DNA of 49,979 bases from Actinomadura sp. GC306. GTDB lineage: Bacteria > Actinomycetota > Actinomycetes > Streptosporangiales > Streptosporangiaceae. A model generated the notes under the pieces. It was not told where the DNA came from. It did not search any database and worked only from the letters and a program-made list of their open reading frames with translations. A program made the translations under genes and the position numbers. Shown one piece after another: positions 16,360 to 27,090 of this stretch. Every line of letters begins with the position of its first letter. The first letter of the stretch is position 1. The stretch covers positions 1 to 49,979 of the forward strand of contig NZ_SMKM01000011.1 in the NCBI RefSeq assembly GCF_004348665.1. The letters are read 5' to 3'.

Positions 16360-17376
16360 ATGGACGCCCTGACCGACCTCCTCGACGGGCCCCGGGCGCG
16401 CGGCGCGTTCCTGCTCCGCGCGGCCCTCAGCCCGCCGTGGTCGCTGCGCGTCCAGGACGAGGCGCCCCTCACGCTGCTGTCGATGGTCCGCGGCGACGCG
16501 TGGCTGATCCCCGGCGGCGCCGAGCCGCGGCGCGTCTCCCCCGGCGACATGGCGGTCTTCCGGGGCCCCGATCCCTACACCGTCGCCGACTCCCCCGGAA
16601 CCGAGCCGCGTGTCGTCATCCACCCCGGGCAGGTGTGCACCGCGCCGGACGGGACGCCCATGTCGGGGGCGATGGACCTCGGCGTCCGCGCCTGGGGCAA
16701 CGACCCGGACGGGTCGGCGGTCATGCTGATCGGCACCTACCCGATGCGCGGAGCCGTCACCCGGCGGCTGCTGGCGGCCCTCCCGCCGGTGGCGGTCGTC
16801 CGCGGCACCGAATGGCGGTCGCCGCTGGTGGACGTGCTCCGCGAGGAGGTCGGCCGGGACGAGCCCGGGCAGGAGACCGTCCTCGACCGCCTGCTCGACC
16901 TGCTGCTCGTCGGGACGCTGCGCGCCTGGTTCGGCCGCCCGGACGCCGCGGCGCCCGGCTGGTACCGCGCCCACGGCGACGCGGTCGTCGGCCCCGCCCT
17001 GCGGCTGCTGCACGACGACCTGGCGCACCCCTGGACCGTCGCCGGGCTCGCCGCCGCGGTCGGCGTCTCCCGCGCCGCGCTCGCGCAGCGGTTCACGAGG
17101 CTGACCGGCGAACCGCCGATGGCGTACCTGACCGGCATCCGGCTGGCCCAGGCCGCCGACCTGCTCCGCGAGGGCGACGCGACGCTGGACGCGGTGGCGC
17201 GCCGGGTCGGCTACGGCACCGCGTTCGCGCTCAGCACGGCCTTCAAGCGCGAGTACGGGGTCAGCCCGCAGGAGTACCGCTCCGCCCCCGGTCAGGTGCC
17301 GATGCGGAGGGTGGGTTCGGCGCGGACGGGCGAATCGTCGGCCGTGTCCGGGATGAACGAGACGACGAACGCGTAG
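16360..17376 (+). CDS. AraC-family regulator with cupin sensor
   Basis: A 338-residue protein: an N-terminal cupin-type domain (LTLLSMVRGDAWLIPGGAEP, VSPGDMAVFRGPDPYTV) and a C-terminal AraC double helix-turn-helix (WTVAGLAAAVGVSRAALAQR, DAVARRVGYGTAFALSTAFK, YGVSPQEYR). Members of this cupin-AraC type usually regulate a divergent oxidoreductase or DUF1772 gene, as here. ATG at 16360 lies 6 bases after TACGCT with no ribosome site, suggesting a leaderless transcript. The last 28 or so residues extend past the normal AraC end and overlap the PfkB gene on the other strand for 85 bases. Confidence 0.88.
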   Translation: MDALTDLLDGPRARGAFLLRAALSPPWSLRVQDEAPLTLLSMVRGDAWLIPGGAEPRRVSPGDMAVFRGPDPYTVADSPGTEPRVVIHPGQVCTAPDGTPMSGAMDLGVRAWGNDPDGSAVMLIGTYPMRGAVTRRLLAALPPVAVVRGTEWRSPLVDVLREEVGRDEPGQETVLDRLLDLLLVGTLRAWFGRPDAAAPGWYRAHGDAVVGPALRLLHDDLAHPWTVAGLAAAVGVSRAALAQRFTRLTGEPPMAYLTGIRLAQAADLLREGDATLDAVARRVGYGTAFALSTAFKREYGVSPQEYRSAPGQVPMRRVGSARTGESSAVSGMNETTNA

Positions 17377-18413
17377 TCGGCCAGGACCGACTCGGGCACC
17401 TCGCCCGACTCGCCGAAGGCGGCGATCTCGCCCCAGCACGGCGCACCCAGCGAGCCGCTGTGGTGCCGGACCGACAGCCCCGCGCACAGGTTGGCGAACC
17501 GGAGCCGCTCGGCGAGCGGGAGGCCGGCGAGGGTGCCGAACACGAAGCCGGCGGCGAAGACGTCGCCCGCGCCGGTCGGGTCGAGCGCCTCGACTGGCAG
17601 CGCGCCGACCTCGGCCCGCTCCCCCGTCGCCGAGTCGATCGCGATGGCGCCGTCCCCGCCGCGCTTGACCACGACGACCGGGACGCGTCCGGCGAGGGCC
17701 TCGGCGGCCTCCACCGCCGTGCCGGTGCGCGTGTAGGCCATCGCCTCGGCGGCGTTCGGCAGGAACACGTCCACGTGCCGGAGCCGGTCGAGGACCTCGG
17801 CGGGCCATGCGCCGGTCTGGTCCCAGCCGAGGTCGCCGAAGACCAGCGCGCCGCGGCCGCGCATGGCGGGGATCCACGGCGGGACCGGGCGGTCGACGTC
17901 GACGAAGCACGCCCGGGCGGACGGCGGCGGCGCGCCCGCCAGGTCGTCCACCGGGCCGGGCACGGGGCGGGCGTAGGTCACCATGCTGCGGTCGGAGTCG
18001 TAGGCCATCGACACCGTCACCGGCGTCGGCCAGCCGCGCACCCGCCGCGACAGCCCGAGGTCGACGCCCTCCTGCTCGGCGAGGGTCCGCCAGAGGTAGG
18101 CGCCGAACATGTCGTCGCCGAACGGCGCGGCGAGCCCGACCCGCAGGCCGAGCCGGCTCATCGCGACGGCGATGTTGGCGACGCCGCCGGGGGCCGAGCC
18201 GAGCCCGTCGGTGACGAGCTCGGTGCCCGGCGGCGGCAGCCCCGGCAGCCCGGTGAAGATCATGTCCATGAACACCCGGCCGGACAGGAACACGTCCAGC
18301 GCGGGCGCCGGGCCGCTCCCGCCGCGCAGCCGCTCCCCCGCCGCCCCGCGCTCGGCGCAGGGGTCGGCGAGGGACGGCTCCGGCGGCACGCCCGGCGCGG
18401 TCTGCTGAGTCAC
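17292..18413 (-). CDS. PfkB-family carbohydrate kinase
   Basis: A 373-residue PfkB/ribokinase family kinase. It has the N-terminal glycine-rich motif GSAPGGVANIAVAMSRLG, a substrate lid region, FLPNAAEAMAYTRTG and the anion-hole/catalytic motif DPTGAGDVFAAGFVFG with the catalytic Asp. The Thr/Pro-rich first 35 residues are probably disordered. The sugar substrate cannot be named. GTG at 18413 is used; a TAGGGT -10-like hexamer on the minus strand at 18453-18458 fits a short leader. Its 3' end overlaps the AraC gene tail to tail. Confidence 0.88.
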   Translation of the reverse strand: MTQQTAPGVPPEPSLADPCAERGAAGERLRGGSGPAPALDVFLSGRVFMDMIFTGLPGLPPPGTELVTDGLGSAPGGVANIAVAMSRLGLRVGLAAPFGDDMFGAYLWRTLAEQEGVDLGLSRRVRGWPTPVTVSMAYDSDRSMVTYARPVPGPVDDLAGAPPPSARACFVDVDRPVPPWIPAMRGRGALVFGDLGWDQTGAWPAEVLDRLRHVDVFLPNAAEAMAYTRTGTAVEAAEALAGRVPVVVVKRGGDGAIAIDSATGERAEVGALPVEALDPTGAGDVFAAGFVFGTLAGLPLAERLRFANLCAGLSVRHHSGSLGAPCWGEIAAFGESGEVPESVLADYAFVVSFIPDTADDSPVRAEPTLRIGT

Positions 18414-18798
18414 GAGGCCCCCCGGGTGCGCGGCTCGGGCACGGTCTCCCGGACCCTAGCCCGCACGACTGACGAAAACGTCTACGTCGAACGTACAGCC
18501 GGAACCCCGCCACCGGCCTGCCCGCTTCACCCGCCGGGTCCTCTCCTCTTCGTATGGAATGCGGAGATCCGGGACGTACTGTGTGCGGCTGGAGAACCGT
18601 GTGCGGCTTTGCGGCGAGCGGCGCGGTCCGCCGCCGGCCCGGAGGGAGGCGCCGCCCGATGCCGGAGCGGTACCGGCACCGGGCACCCGAACTTACCGAC
18701 GAGTAGGAACGCCCTTCCCCCGCGGCGTTTCGCCTCTTGACCGGCTCGCTCCTTATGACATGATGCGTGGCCACATCGGAGCGGGAACGAGGAGCGAG
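18414..18798. other. Divergent intergenic region with two candidate promoters
   Basis: No gene is supported in these 385 bases. On the minus strand TAGGGT (18453-18458) could serve the kinase gene. On the plus strand TTGACC (18737-18742) and CATGAT (18759-18764), 16 bases apart, could serve the EF-hand gene, whose ATG has AGGAG just upstream. A GTGTGCGGCT 10-mer occurs twice around 18578-18607. The open frame on the plus strand here lacks coding character. Confidence 0.5.
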
Positions 18799-19056
18799 AT
18801 GACGACGAGACCGGCCGGGGACGACCTTCTTGCCGTGTTCAAGCGTGCGGACCTCGGCGGCGACGAGCGGCTCGACCTGATGGAGTTCACGCTCGTCCTC
18901 GACGAGCTCGGGCTCGCCTGGACGCGCGCCGAGACGCAGGACAGGTTCGAGAAGGCGGACAGCAACCTCGACGGGTTCATCTCCTACGAGGAGTACCGCG
19001 CGATCCTGGAGTCCCAGGGCTGGGCCGAGGGCCCGCTGCCCGGCGCACGCGCCTGA
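18799..19056 (+). CDS. Small two-EF-hand calcium-binding protein
   Basis: An 85-residue cytosolic protein composed almost entirely of two EF-hands. The first loop reads DLGGDERLDLME (Asp1, Asp5, Asp9, Glu12) and the second DSNLDGFISYEE (Asp1, Asn3, Asp5, Gly6, Ile8, Glu12), both with proper calcium ligands. It resembles the calerythrin/CabC-type calcium proteins of actinomycetes, where some act in calcium buffering or sporulation. ATG at 18799 follows AGGAG by a normal distance; the upstream frame extension was rejected. It is followed at once by a bidirectional terminator shared with pgi. Confidence 0.88.
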   Translation: MTTRPAGDDLLAVFKRADLGGDERLDLMEFTLVLDELGLAWTRAETQDRFEKADSNLDGFISYEEYRAILESQGWAEGPLPGARA

Positions 19057-19072
19057 ACCCCGGCGGAACGGG

Positions 19073-19104
19073 GACGGGCCCGCCGGTCGTCCGGCGGGCC
19101 CGTC
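19073..19104. terminator. Bidirectional terminator between EF-hand gene and pgi
   Basis: A perfect 14-bp stem (19073-19086 with 19091-19104) closed by a TCGT loop lies between the two convergent stops. Confidence 0.8.
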
Positions 19105-19121
19105 GCCGTCCGGCGGCGGTG

Positions 19122-20768
19122 TCAGGCCCTGCGGCCGCGCAGTTCGCGGTACCGGCGGACGAGGGCCGCGGTGGACGCGTCGGGCGCGTCGGCCGGCGGC
19201 TCGGCGGAGGTGAGCGCGGGCACGAGGTCCATGGCCATGACCTTGCCGAGCTCGACGCCCCACTGGTCGAAGGAGTCGATGCCCCAGATCGTCCCCTCGA
19301 CGAACACGACGTGCTCGTACAGGGCGACCAGGGAGCCGAGCGTCTTCGGGGTGAGCTTCGGCGCCAGGATCGTGCTGGTCGGGCGGTTGCCCGGCATGAC
19401 CTTGTGCGGGACGAGCTCCGCGGGCGTCCCCTCGGCGGCGATCTCCTCGGCGGTCTTGCCGAACGCGAGCGCCGAGGTCTGCGCCAGCAGGTTCGCGGTC
19501 AGCAGGTCGTGCATGCCCGCCGGCCCTTCCGCCGCCGGCTCCGCGAACGGCTCGGCGAAGCCGATGAAGTCGGCGGGGACGAGCCGCGTCCCCTGGTGGA
19601 GGAGCTGGTAGAAGGCGTGCTGCCCGTTGGTGCCGGGCTCGCCCCAGAAGATCTCGCCGGTCTGCGCGACGACGGGCGCGCCGTCGGCCCGCACCGACTT
19701 GCCGTTGGACTCCATCGTGAGCTGCTGGAGGTAGGCGGGAAACCGCGCCAGCCGCTGCGCGTAGGGCAGGACGGCCCGGGTCTGCGCGCCGAAGAAGTCG
19801 GTGTACCAGACGCCGAGCAGCCCCATCACGACCGGCATGTTCTCCTCGAACGGCGCCGCGCGGAAGTGCTCGTCGATCTCGCGGAACCCGGCGAGCATCT
19901 CGCGGAACGCCTCCCCGCCGATCGCGATCATCAGCGAGAGGCCGATGGCGCCGTCCAGGGAGTAGCGGCCGCCGACCCAGTCCCAGAAGACGAACATGTT
20001 GGCGGGGTCGATGCCGAACTCGGCGACGCGCTCGGCGTTGGTGGACACCGCGACGAAGTGCCGGGACACGGCGGCGTCGTCGCCGAGCCGCTCGACCAGC
20101 CACCGCCGCGCCGCCTTGGCGTTGGTGAGCGTCTCCAGCGTGCCGAACGTCTTGGAGCTGACGACGAACAGCGTCTGCTCGGGGTCGAGGCCGGCGAGCT
20201 TCCCGACGATGTCGGCGGGGTCGATGTTGGAGACGAACCGGCAGGTGATCCCGGCGTCCGCGTAGTCGCTGAGCGCCTCGTAGGCCATGGCGGGGCCGAG
20301 GTCGGAGCCGCCGATGCCGATGTTGACGACGGTCGTGATGCGCTTGCCGGTGAAGCCCGTCCACTCCCCCGAGCGGACGCGGCCGGAGAAGTCGGCCATC
20401 TTGTCCAGGACGGCGTGGACGTCGCCGGCGACGTCCTGCCCGTCCACGGTCAGCGCCTCGCCCGGCGGGAGCCGCAGCGCGGTGTGCAGGACGGCGCGGT
20501 CCTCGCTGACGTTGATGCGCTCCCCGGTGAACATGGCCTCGATGCGGGCGCGCAGCCCGGCCCGCTCGGCGAGCGCCGTCAGCAGCCGCATCGTCTCGCC
20601 GGTGACGCGGTGCTTGGAGTAGTCCAGGTGGAGGTCCCCCGCGGTGACGGTCATGCGGCCGACGCGTCCCGGATCGTCCGCGAAGAGCTCGCGCAGGTGC
20701 CGCCCGGCGAGTTCCGCCTGATGCGCCGCCAGGGCGGACCATTCGGGCGACTCGGTGATATCTGGCAT
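19122..20768 (-). CDS. pgi: Glucose-6-phosphate isomerase
   Basis: A 548-residue phosphoglucose isomerase, the expected length. Conserved stretches include [53 protein letters not shown] (the family signature), [26 protein letters not shown] with the catalytic Glu and His, and [13 protein letters not shown] with the C-terminal Lys. It interconverts glucose 6-phosphate and fructose 6-phosphate. Two ATGs compete: 20780 (MREAMPDI) and 20768 (MPDI). The purine-rich GAGGAG sits directly against the first and 12 bases from the second, so 20768 is preferred. Confidence 0.97.
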   Translation of the reverse strand: MPDITESPEWSALAAHQAELAGRHLRELFADDPGRVGRMTVTAGDLHLDYSKHRVTGETMRLLTALAERAGLRARIEAMFTGERINVSEDRAVLHTALRLPPGEALTVDGQDVAGDVHAVLDKMADFSGRVRSGEWTGFTGKRITTVVNIGIGGSDLGPAMAYEALSDYADAGITCRFVSNIDPADIVGKLAGLDPEQTLFVVSSKTFGTLETLTNAKAARRWLVERLGDDAAVSRHFVAVSTNAERVAEFGIDPANMFVFWDWVGGRYSLDGAIGLSLMIAIGGEAFREMLAGFREIDEHFRAAPFEENMPVVMGLLGVWYTDFFGAQTRAVLPYAQRLARFPAYLQQLTMESNGKSVRADGAPVVAQTGEIFWGEPGTNGQHAFYQLLHQGTRLVPADFIGFAEPFAEPAAEGPAGMHDLLTANLLAQTSALAFGKTAEEIAAEGTPAELVPHKVMPGNRPTSTILAPKLTPKTLGSLVALYEHVVFVEGTIWGIDSFDQWGVELGKVMAMDLVPALTSAEPPADAPDASTAALVRRYRELRGRRA

Positions 20769-20943
20769 TGCCTCTCTCATCTCCTCAGGGGCGGGCCGGG
20801 CACCGAACCCCCCGGGCGCCGCGCCGCCCCACCGGCGATCATAGGTCGACCGCGCGTGACCGTATCAGGGCCGGTCCCCGCCGCGCAGGCGACCGGAGCC
20901 GCCGGTAGGGTCGCCTCCGGTGCCAGGCGCAGGAGGTTTCCGG

Positions 20944-21759
20944 ATGAGCGAGGTCCCCATGGAGCTCACGCGGATGTTCGAGCTCACCCCGCTCGGCGGG
21001 GACGCCTTCCTCGCCACCTCCCCGCCGGTGGGCCGGCCGCGGCTGTTCGGCGGCCAGGTGGCCGGGCAGAGCCTGCGCGCCGCGTGCCTGACGGCGGACG
21101 GGCGGCCGCCGCACTCCCTGCACGCCTACTTCATCCGGCCGGGCACGCCGGACGAGCCGCTGACCTACGACGTCGCCCGCACCCGCGACGGCCGGTCGTT
21201 CTCGACCCGGCACGTCACCGCGAGCCAGGGCGGGAAGCCGATCCTGGAGCTCATCGCCTCCTTCCACGACCCGGAGGACGGGTTCGACTGGCAGGAGCCC
21301 GCCCCGGCGGCACCGGCCCCGGAGGGGCTGGAGCCCCTGGAGCTGCCCGCCTACTTCCGCCATCCGCCGGGCCTCGATCTCCGCGTCGTGGACCCGCCCC
21401 CGGACGGCGACTGGCCGGTCACCCACCCGTTCTGGATCCGGGCCGCCGGGCCGGTCGGCGACGATCCGGCGCTGCACGCCTGCCTGATCGCCTACCTGTC
21501 GGACATGGGGGTGGTCGGCAGTGCCCGCGCGCCGGGCTCGCCGCGGGAGCTGGCCACGGCCGTCACGCTCGACCACGCTGTGTGGTTCCACCGGCCGGCG
21601 CGCGCCGACCGGTGGCTGCTGTACTCGGTCGCCCCGGTCACGAACCACGGCGCCCGCGGCCTCGCGCGCGGAACGCTCCACACCGCCGACGGGACGCTGG
21701 TGGCGTCGATCGCGCAGGAGGCGCTGCTGCGTCCCGCGGCCGGCGCCGGACAGGCATAG
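20944..21759 (+). CDS. tesB: Acyl-CoA thioesterase II (TesB family)
   Basis: A 271-residue double-hotdog TesB thioesterase. The N-terminal hotdog has RLFGGQVAGQSLRAA and SLHAYFIRPGTPDEPLTYDV; the second holds the catalytic aspartate in YLSDMG, and a Gln in the ending IAQEALLR completes the active site. It hydrolyses medium- to long-chain acyl-CoA. ATG at 20944 is fixed by a perfect AGGAGG (20931-20936) 7 bases upstream. It is followed 84 bases later by an aldehyde dehydrogenase gene on the same strand. Confidence 0.93.
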   Translation: MSEVPMELTRMFELTPLGGDAFLATSPPVGRPRLFGGQVAGQSLRAACLTADGRPPHSLHAYFIRPGTPDEPLTYDVARTRDGRSFSTRHVTASQGGKPILELIASFHDPEDGFDWQEPAPAAPAPEGLEPLELPAYFRHPPGLDLRVVDPPPDGDWPVTHPFWIRAAGPVGDDPALHACLIAYLSDMGVVGSARAPGSPRELATAVTLDHAVWFHRPARADRWLLYSVAPVTNHGARGLARGTLHTADGTLVASIAQEALLRPAAGAGQA

Positions 21760-21843
21760 TCCGGCCCACGGCGACTCGGCGTTTCCGGGACGGCCCCTCG
21801 GGCACCCCGCTGACAACAGCGGACATCGAGGGAGTATCCCGGC

Positions 21844-23223
21844 ATGACGACGATCGCCACGACCAACCCCGCCACGGGCGAGGTCGAGAAGACCTTCGAC
21901 GCGCTGGCCGACGAGGAGGTCGACCGGCGCATCGCGCGGGCGGCGGAGACGTTCGCCTCCTTCCGGACGACGGACCTCGCGCGGCGGGCGGAGTGGATGC
22001 GCGCGGCCGCCGGCATCCTCGACGAGGAGGCCGGCCGGATCGGCGCGATGCTGACGGCGGAGATGGGCAAGACGCTCAAGGCGGCCGAGGCCGAGGCGGC
22101 GAAGTGCGCCCAGGCGTGCCGGTTCTACGCCGGCCACGCCGGGGAGTTCCTCGCCGAGCGGCGCCCCGCCGACGCCGGGGACGTGGGGGCGCGCGACGCC
22201 TACGTGCGCTACGAGCCGCTCGGCCCGGTGCTCGCGGTCATGCCGTGGAACTTCCCGCTCTGGCAGGTGATCAGGTTCGCGGCGCCGAACCTGATGGCGG
22301 GCAACGTCGGGCTGCTGAAGCACGCCTCGAACGTCCCGCAGACGGCCCTGTTCCTGGAGGACCTCTTCCGCCGCGCCGGGTTCCCCGAGGGGGCGTTCCA
22401 GACGCTGCTGATCGGCTCGGCCGAGGTCGAGCGGGTGCTGCGCGACCCGCGGGTGAAGGCCGCGACGCTCACCGGCAGCGAGCCGGCCGGGCGGTCGGTC
22501 GCCGCGATCGCCGCGGACGAGGTGAAGCCGACCGTGCTGGAGCTCGGCGGCAGCGACCCGTTCGTGGTGATGCCGTCGGCCGACATCGAGGCCGCCGCGC
22601 GCACCGCGGCGGAGTCGCGGTGCCTCAACAACGGGCAGAGCTGCATCTCGGCCAAGCGCTTCATCGTCGACTCCGCGTGCGCGGACGAGTTCGAGCGGCT
22701 GTTCGTCGCGAACATGCGCGCGATGAGGGTCGGCGACCCGATGGACGAGGCCACCGACGTCGGCCCGCTCGTCAGCGAGGCCCAGCGCGCCGAGGTCGAG
22801 GAGCTCGTCGCCGACGCGGTGGGCAAGGGCGCGGCGGTGCTGTGCGGCGGCGAGCGCCCGGAGGGGCCCGGCTGGTTCTACCCGCCGACCGTCCTGTCCG
22901 GCGTGACGCCGCGGATGCGCATGTACGACGAGGAGGTCTTCGGGCCGGTCGCCTCCCTGTTCCGGGTCGACGGCATCGCGGAGGCGATCGGCCTCGCCAA
23001 CGCGACCGGGTTCGGGCTCGGCTCCAACGCCTGGACGCGCGACGACGCCGAGCGGGAGCGGTTCGTCCGCGAGCTGGACGCCGGGCAGGTCTTCATCAAC
23101 GGCAAGACCACCTCCTACCCGGAGCTGCCGTTCGGCGGCGTGAAGCGCTCCGGCTACGGCCGCGAGCTGTCGGCCGAAGGCATGCGCGCCTTCTGCAACG
23201 CCAAGACGGTGTGGGTCGGCTGA
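21844..23223 (+). CDS. Succinate-semialdehyde dehydrogenase (GabD1-like)
   Basis: A 459-residue aldehyde dehydrogenase. MPWNFPLWQVIRFAAPNLMA and LKHASNVPQTAL are typical of the short GabD1/NADP-dependent succinate-semialdehyde dehydrogenase group; the catalytic glutamate is in VLELGGSDPF and the cysteine in NNGQSCISAKR; the end motif is PFGGVKRSGYGRELS. It would oxidise succinate semialdehyde to succinate, as in the GABA shunt or the mycobacterial 2-oxoglutarate bypass. The partner decarboxylase or transaminase is not in the window. Converges with paaZ through a hairpin. Confidence 0.88.
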   Translation: MTTIATTNPATGEVEKTFDALADEEVDRRIARAAETFASFRTTDLARRAEWMRAAAGILDEEAGRIGAMLTAEMGKTLKAAEAEAAKCAQACRFYAGHAGEFLAERRPADAGDVGARDAYVRYEPLGPVLAVMPWNFPLWQVIRFAAPNLMAGNVGLLKHASNVPQTALFLEDLFRRAGFPEGAFQTLLIGSAEVERVLRDPRVKAATLTGSEPAGRSVAAIAADEVKPTVLELGGSDPFVVMPSADIEAAARTAAESRCLNNGQSCISAKRFIVDSACADEFERLFVANMRAMRVGDPMDEATDVGPLVSEAQRAEVEELVADAVGKGAAVLCGGERPEGPGWFYPPTVLSGVTPRMRMYDEEVFGPVASLFRVDGIAEAIGLANATGFGLGSNAWTRDDAERERFVRELDAGQVFINGKTTSYPELPFGGVKRSGYGRELSAEGMRAFCNAKTVWVG

Positions 23224-23247
23224 CCCGGCCGGGAGCGCCCGGCCGGG
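23224..23247. terminator. Bidirectional hairpin between gabD-like gene and paaZ
   Basis: CCCGGCCGGG occurs twice (23224-23233 and 23238-23247) around an AGCG loop; since the unit is itself palindromic the two copies form a 10-bp stem. It sits between convergent stops. Confidence 0.7.
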
Positions 23248-23260
23248 CCCGGACCGTCCG

Positions 23261-25300
<2,040 letters not shown>

Positions 25301-25446
25301 GTGGACCTCCTCGTCCATTGCTCTGAGTCTTCCTGCCACCTACGAGCCTCGTTCACGCCTCGCAGAGATGACAGCCGGTACGCGGTCCTTTTGTGTACTC
25401 GCACCCCCGCTCCGCGGCCCGCACCCCTGCGGCAAAAGGACATATC

Positions 25447-25476
25447 TTGTGGATCTGTCCTTCACTTGCGTACGCT
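25447..25476 (+). promoter_or_regulatory. Promoter of the acyl-CoA ligase gene (leaderless)
   Basis: TTGTGG (25447-25452) and TACGCT (25471-25476) are 18 bases apart. Transcription would start at or next to the ATG at 25484, and there is no Shine-Dalgarno sequence before it, so a leaderless mRNA is likely. Confidence 0.55.
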
Positions 25477-25483
25477 GCCGGTC

Positions 25484-27061
25484 ATGGTCACGCGCACCCG
25501 TATCTCCGCCGAGCTCAACGGGCTGCGTGCCGCCGCCCGCGCCGGGATGATCGGCCCGATGCCTCCCCGGGCCCTCGCCGCATCGGCGCGGGCGATGCGG
25601 CGGTACGGGCCGCTCGGCGCCGCGACGGCACTGCCCGCGCACCGCTTCCCGGAGCGGACCGGCCTGGTCGACGACCGCGGCGGCCTCACGTTCGGCGAGC
25701 TGGACCGGCGCTGCAACGCCCTCGCCAACGCGCTGCTGGCGCGCGGCATCGGCGCCGGCGACACCGTGGGCATCCTGTGCCGCAACCACCGCGGGCTCCT
25801 GGAGGCGATGTCGGGGGCCGCGAAGACGGGCGCATCCGTACTGTTCCTCAACACCGACTTCGCCGCGCCGCAGCTCCGCGACGCCGTCACCCGCGAGGGC
25901 GTCACCGCCGTCGTCCACGACGAGGAGTTCGCCCCCGTGGTGGACGGGCTCGTGGTGGACGGCCGCACCATGCCGTGCTTCTCCGAGACCGACCTGGACG
26001 AGCTCATCGGCGGCGCGGACGACGCGCCGCCGCCCGCGCCGTCCCGGCACGGCTCCATGGTGATCCTGACCAGCGGCACGTCCGGGCGGCCGAAGGGCGC
26101 GCCGCGGTCGCAGCCCCGGTCGGTGGCGCTGCCCGGCGGCATCCTGTCGAAGGTGCCGTTCCGCGGCGGGGAGCCCATGTTCGTCGGCCCGCCGCTGTTC
26201 CACGGCCTCGGGCTGACCTCCGCGATCCTCGCGCTGGGCCTCGGGTCCACGCTGGTGCTGCGGCGGCGGTTCGACGCGGCCCGCGTCCTCGACGACCTGG
26301 AGACGCACCGGTGCGCGTCCCTCGTCGCGGTCCCGGTGATGCTGAGCCGGCTGCTGGCGGTCCCCGGCGCGCGGGAGCGCAGCCTGCCCGGCCTGAAGGT
26401 GGTCATGACGGGCGGCGCGCGGCTCGACCCCGACCTCGCGAACCGCGTCCTGGCGGCGTTCGGGCCGGTGCTCTACAACTTCTACGGCTCCACCGAGGCG
26501 TCCTGCATCACGATCGCCACCCCGGACGACCTGGCCGCCGCGCCCGGCTGCGTCGGCCGCCCGCCCGCCGGGACGACGGTCGCGATCCTCGGCGACGACG
26601 ACCGGCCCGTGCCGCCCGGCGGCACCGGCCGCATCTTCGTCGACACCCCGGCCCGGTTCGCCGGCTACACCGGCGGGGGCGGCAAGGAGGAGGTCGGCGG
26701 GCTGATGGCGGTCGGCGACCTCGGCCACCTCGACGGCGCCGGCCGGCTGCACGTCGACGGCCGCGCCGACGACATGATCGTGTCGGGCGGCGAGAACGTC
26801 CACCCCGGCGAGGTCGAGGACCTGCTCGCCGCGCACCCCGATGTGGAGGAGGCCGCCGTCACCGGCGTGCCCGACGCCGAGTTCGGGCAGCGGCTGCGCG
26901 CCTACGTGGTCCGCGCGGGCGGCGCCGCGCTGACCGAGGACGACGTCAAGGGGCACGTCGCCGCCAACCTCGCCCGGCACAAGGTCCCCCGCGACGTGGT
27001 CTTCCGCGACCGGCTGCCGCGCAACCCCGCGGGCAAGGTCCTCAAGCACGCCCTGGATTGA
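25484..27061 (+). CDS. Acyl-CoA synthetase (FadD-like AMP-binding enzyme)
   Basis: A 525-residue ANL-superfamily ligase. The P-loop is LTSGTSGRPKGAPRS, then FYGSTEAS, GDLGHLDGAGRLHVDGRADD, IVSGGENVHPGEVEDLL, and the catalytic lysine in PRNPAGKVLKHALD. It activates a carboxylic acid with ATP and transfers it to CoA; the acid may be a fatty or aryl acid and cannot be fixed. It is divergent from paaZ, so an acid-activating role in the same catabolic context is possible, but a dedicated phenylacetate-CoA ligase (PaaK) would look different. ATG at 25484 appears leaderless. Confidence 0.88.
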   Translation: MVTRTRISAELNGLRAAARAGMIGPMPPRALAASARAMRRYGPLGAATALPAHRFPERTGLVDDRGGLTFGELDRRCNALANALLARGIGAGDTVGILCRNHRGLLEAMSGAAKTGASVLFLNTDFAAPQLRDAVTREGVTAVVHDEEFAPVVDGLVVDGRTMPCFSETDLDELIGGADDAPPPAPSRHGSMVILTSGTSGRPKGAPRSQPRSVALPGGILSKVPFRGGEPMFVGPPLFHGLGLTSAILALGLGSTLVLRRRFDAARVLDDLETHRCASLVAVPVMLSRLLAVPGARERSLPGLKVVMTGGARLDPDLANRVLAAFGPVLYNFYGSTEASCITIATPDDLAAAPGCVGRPPAGTTVAILGDDDRPVPPGGTGRIFVDTPARFAGYTGGGGKEEVGGLMAVGDLGHLDGAGRLHVDGRADDMIVSGGENVHPGEVEDLLAAHPDVEEAAVTGVPDAEFGQRLRAYVVRAGGAALTEDDVKGHVAANLARHKVPRDVVFRDRLPRNPAGKVLKHALD

Positions 27062-27090
27062 GGCCGTCCCGCTGCTGGGATACTCCGGGC

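Noticed and set aside
23248-23260. CRISPR-like GC-rich repeats at convergent gene ends
   Set aside because: Only single hairpins with two arms are present; no regularly spaced repeat-spacer units occur anywhere in the window.
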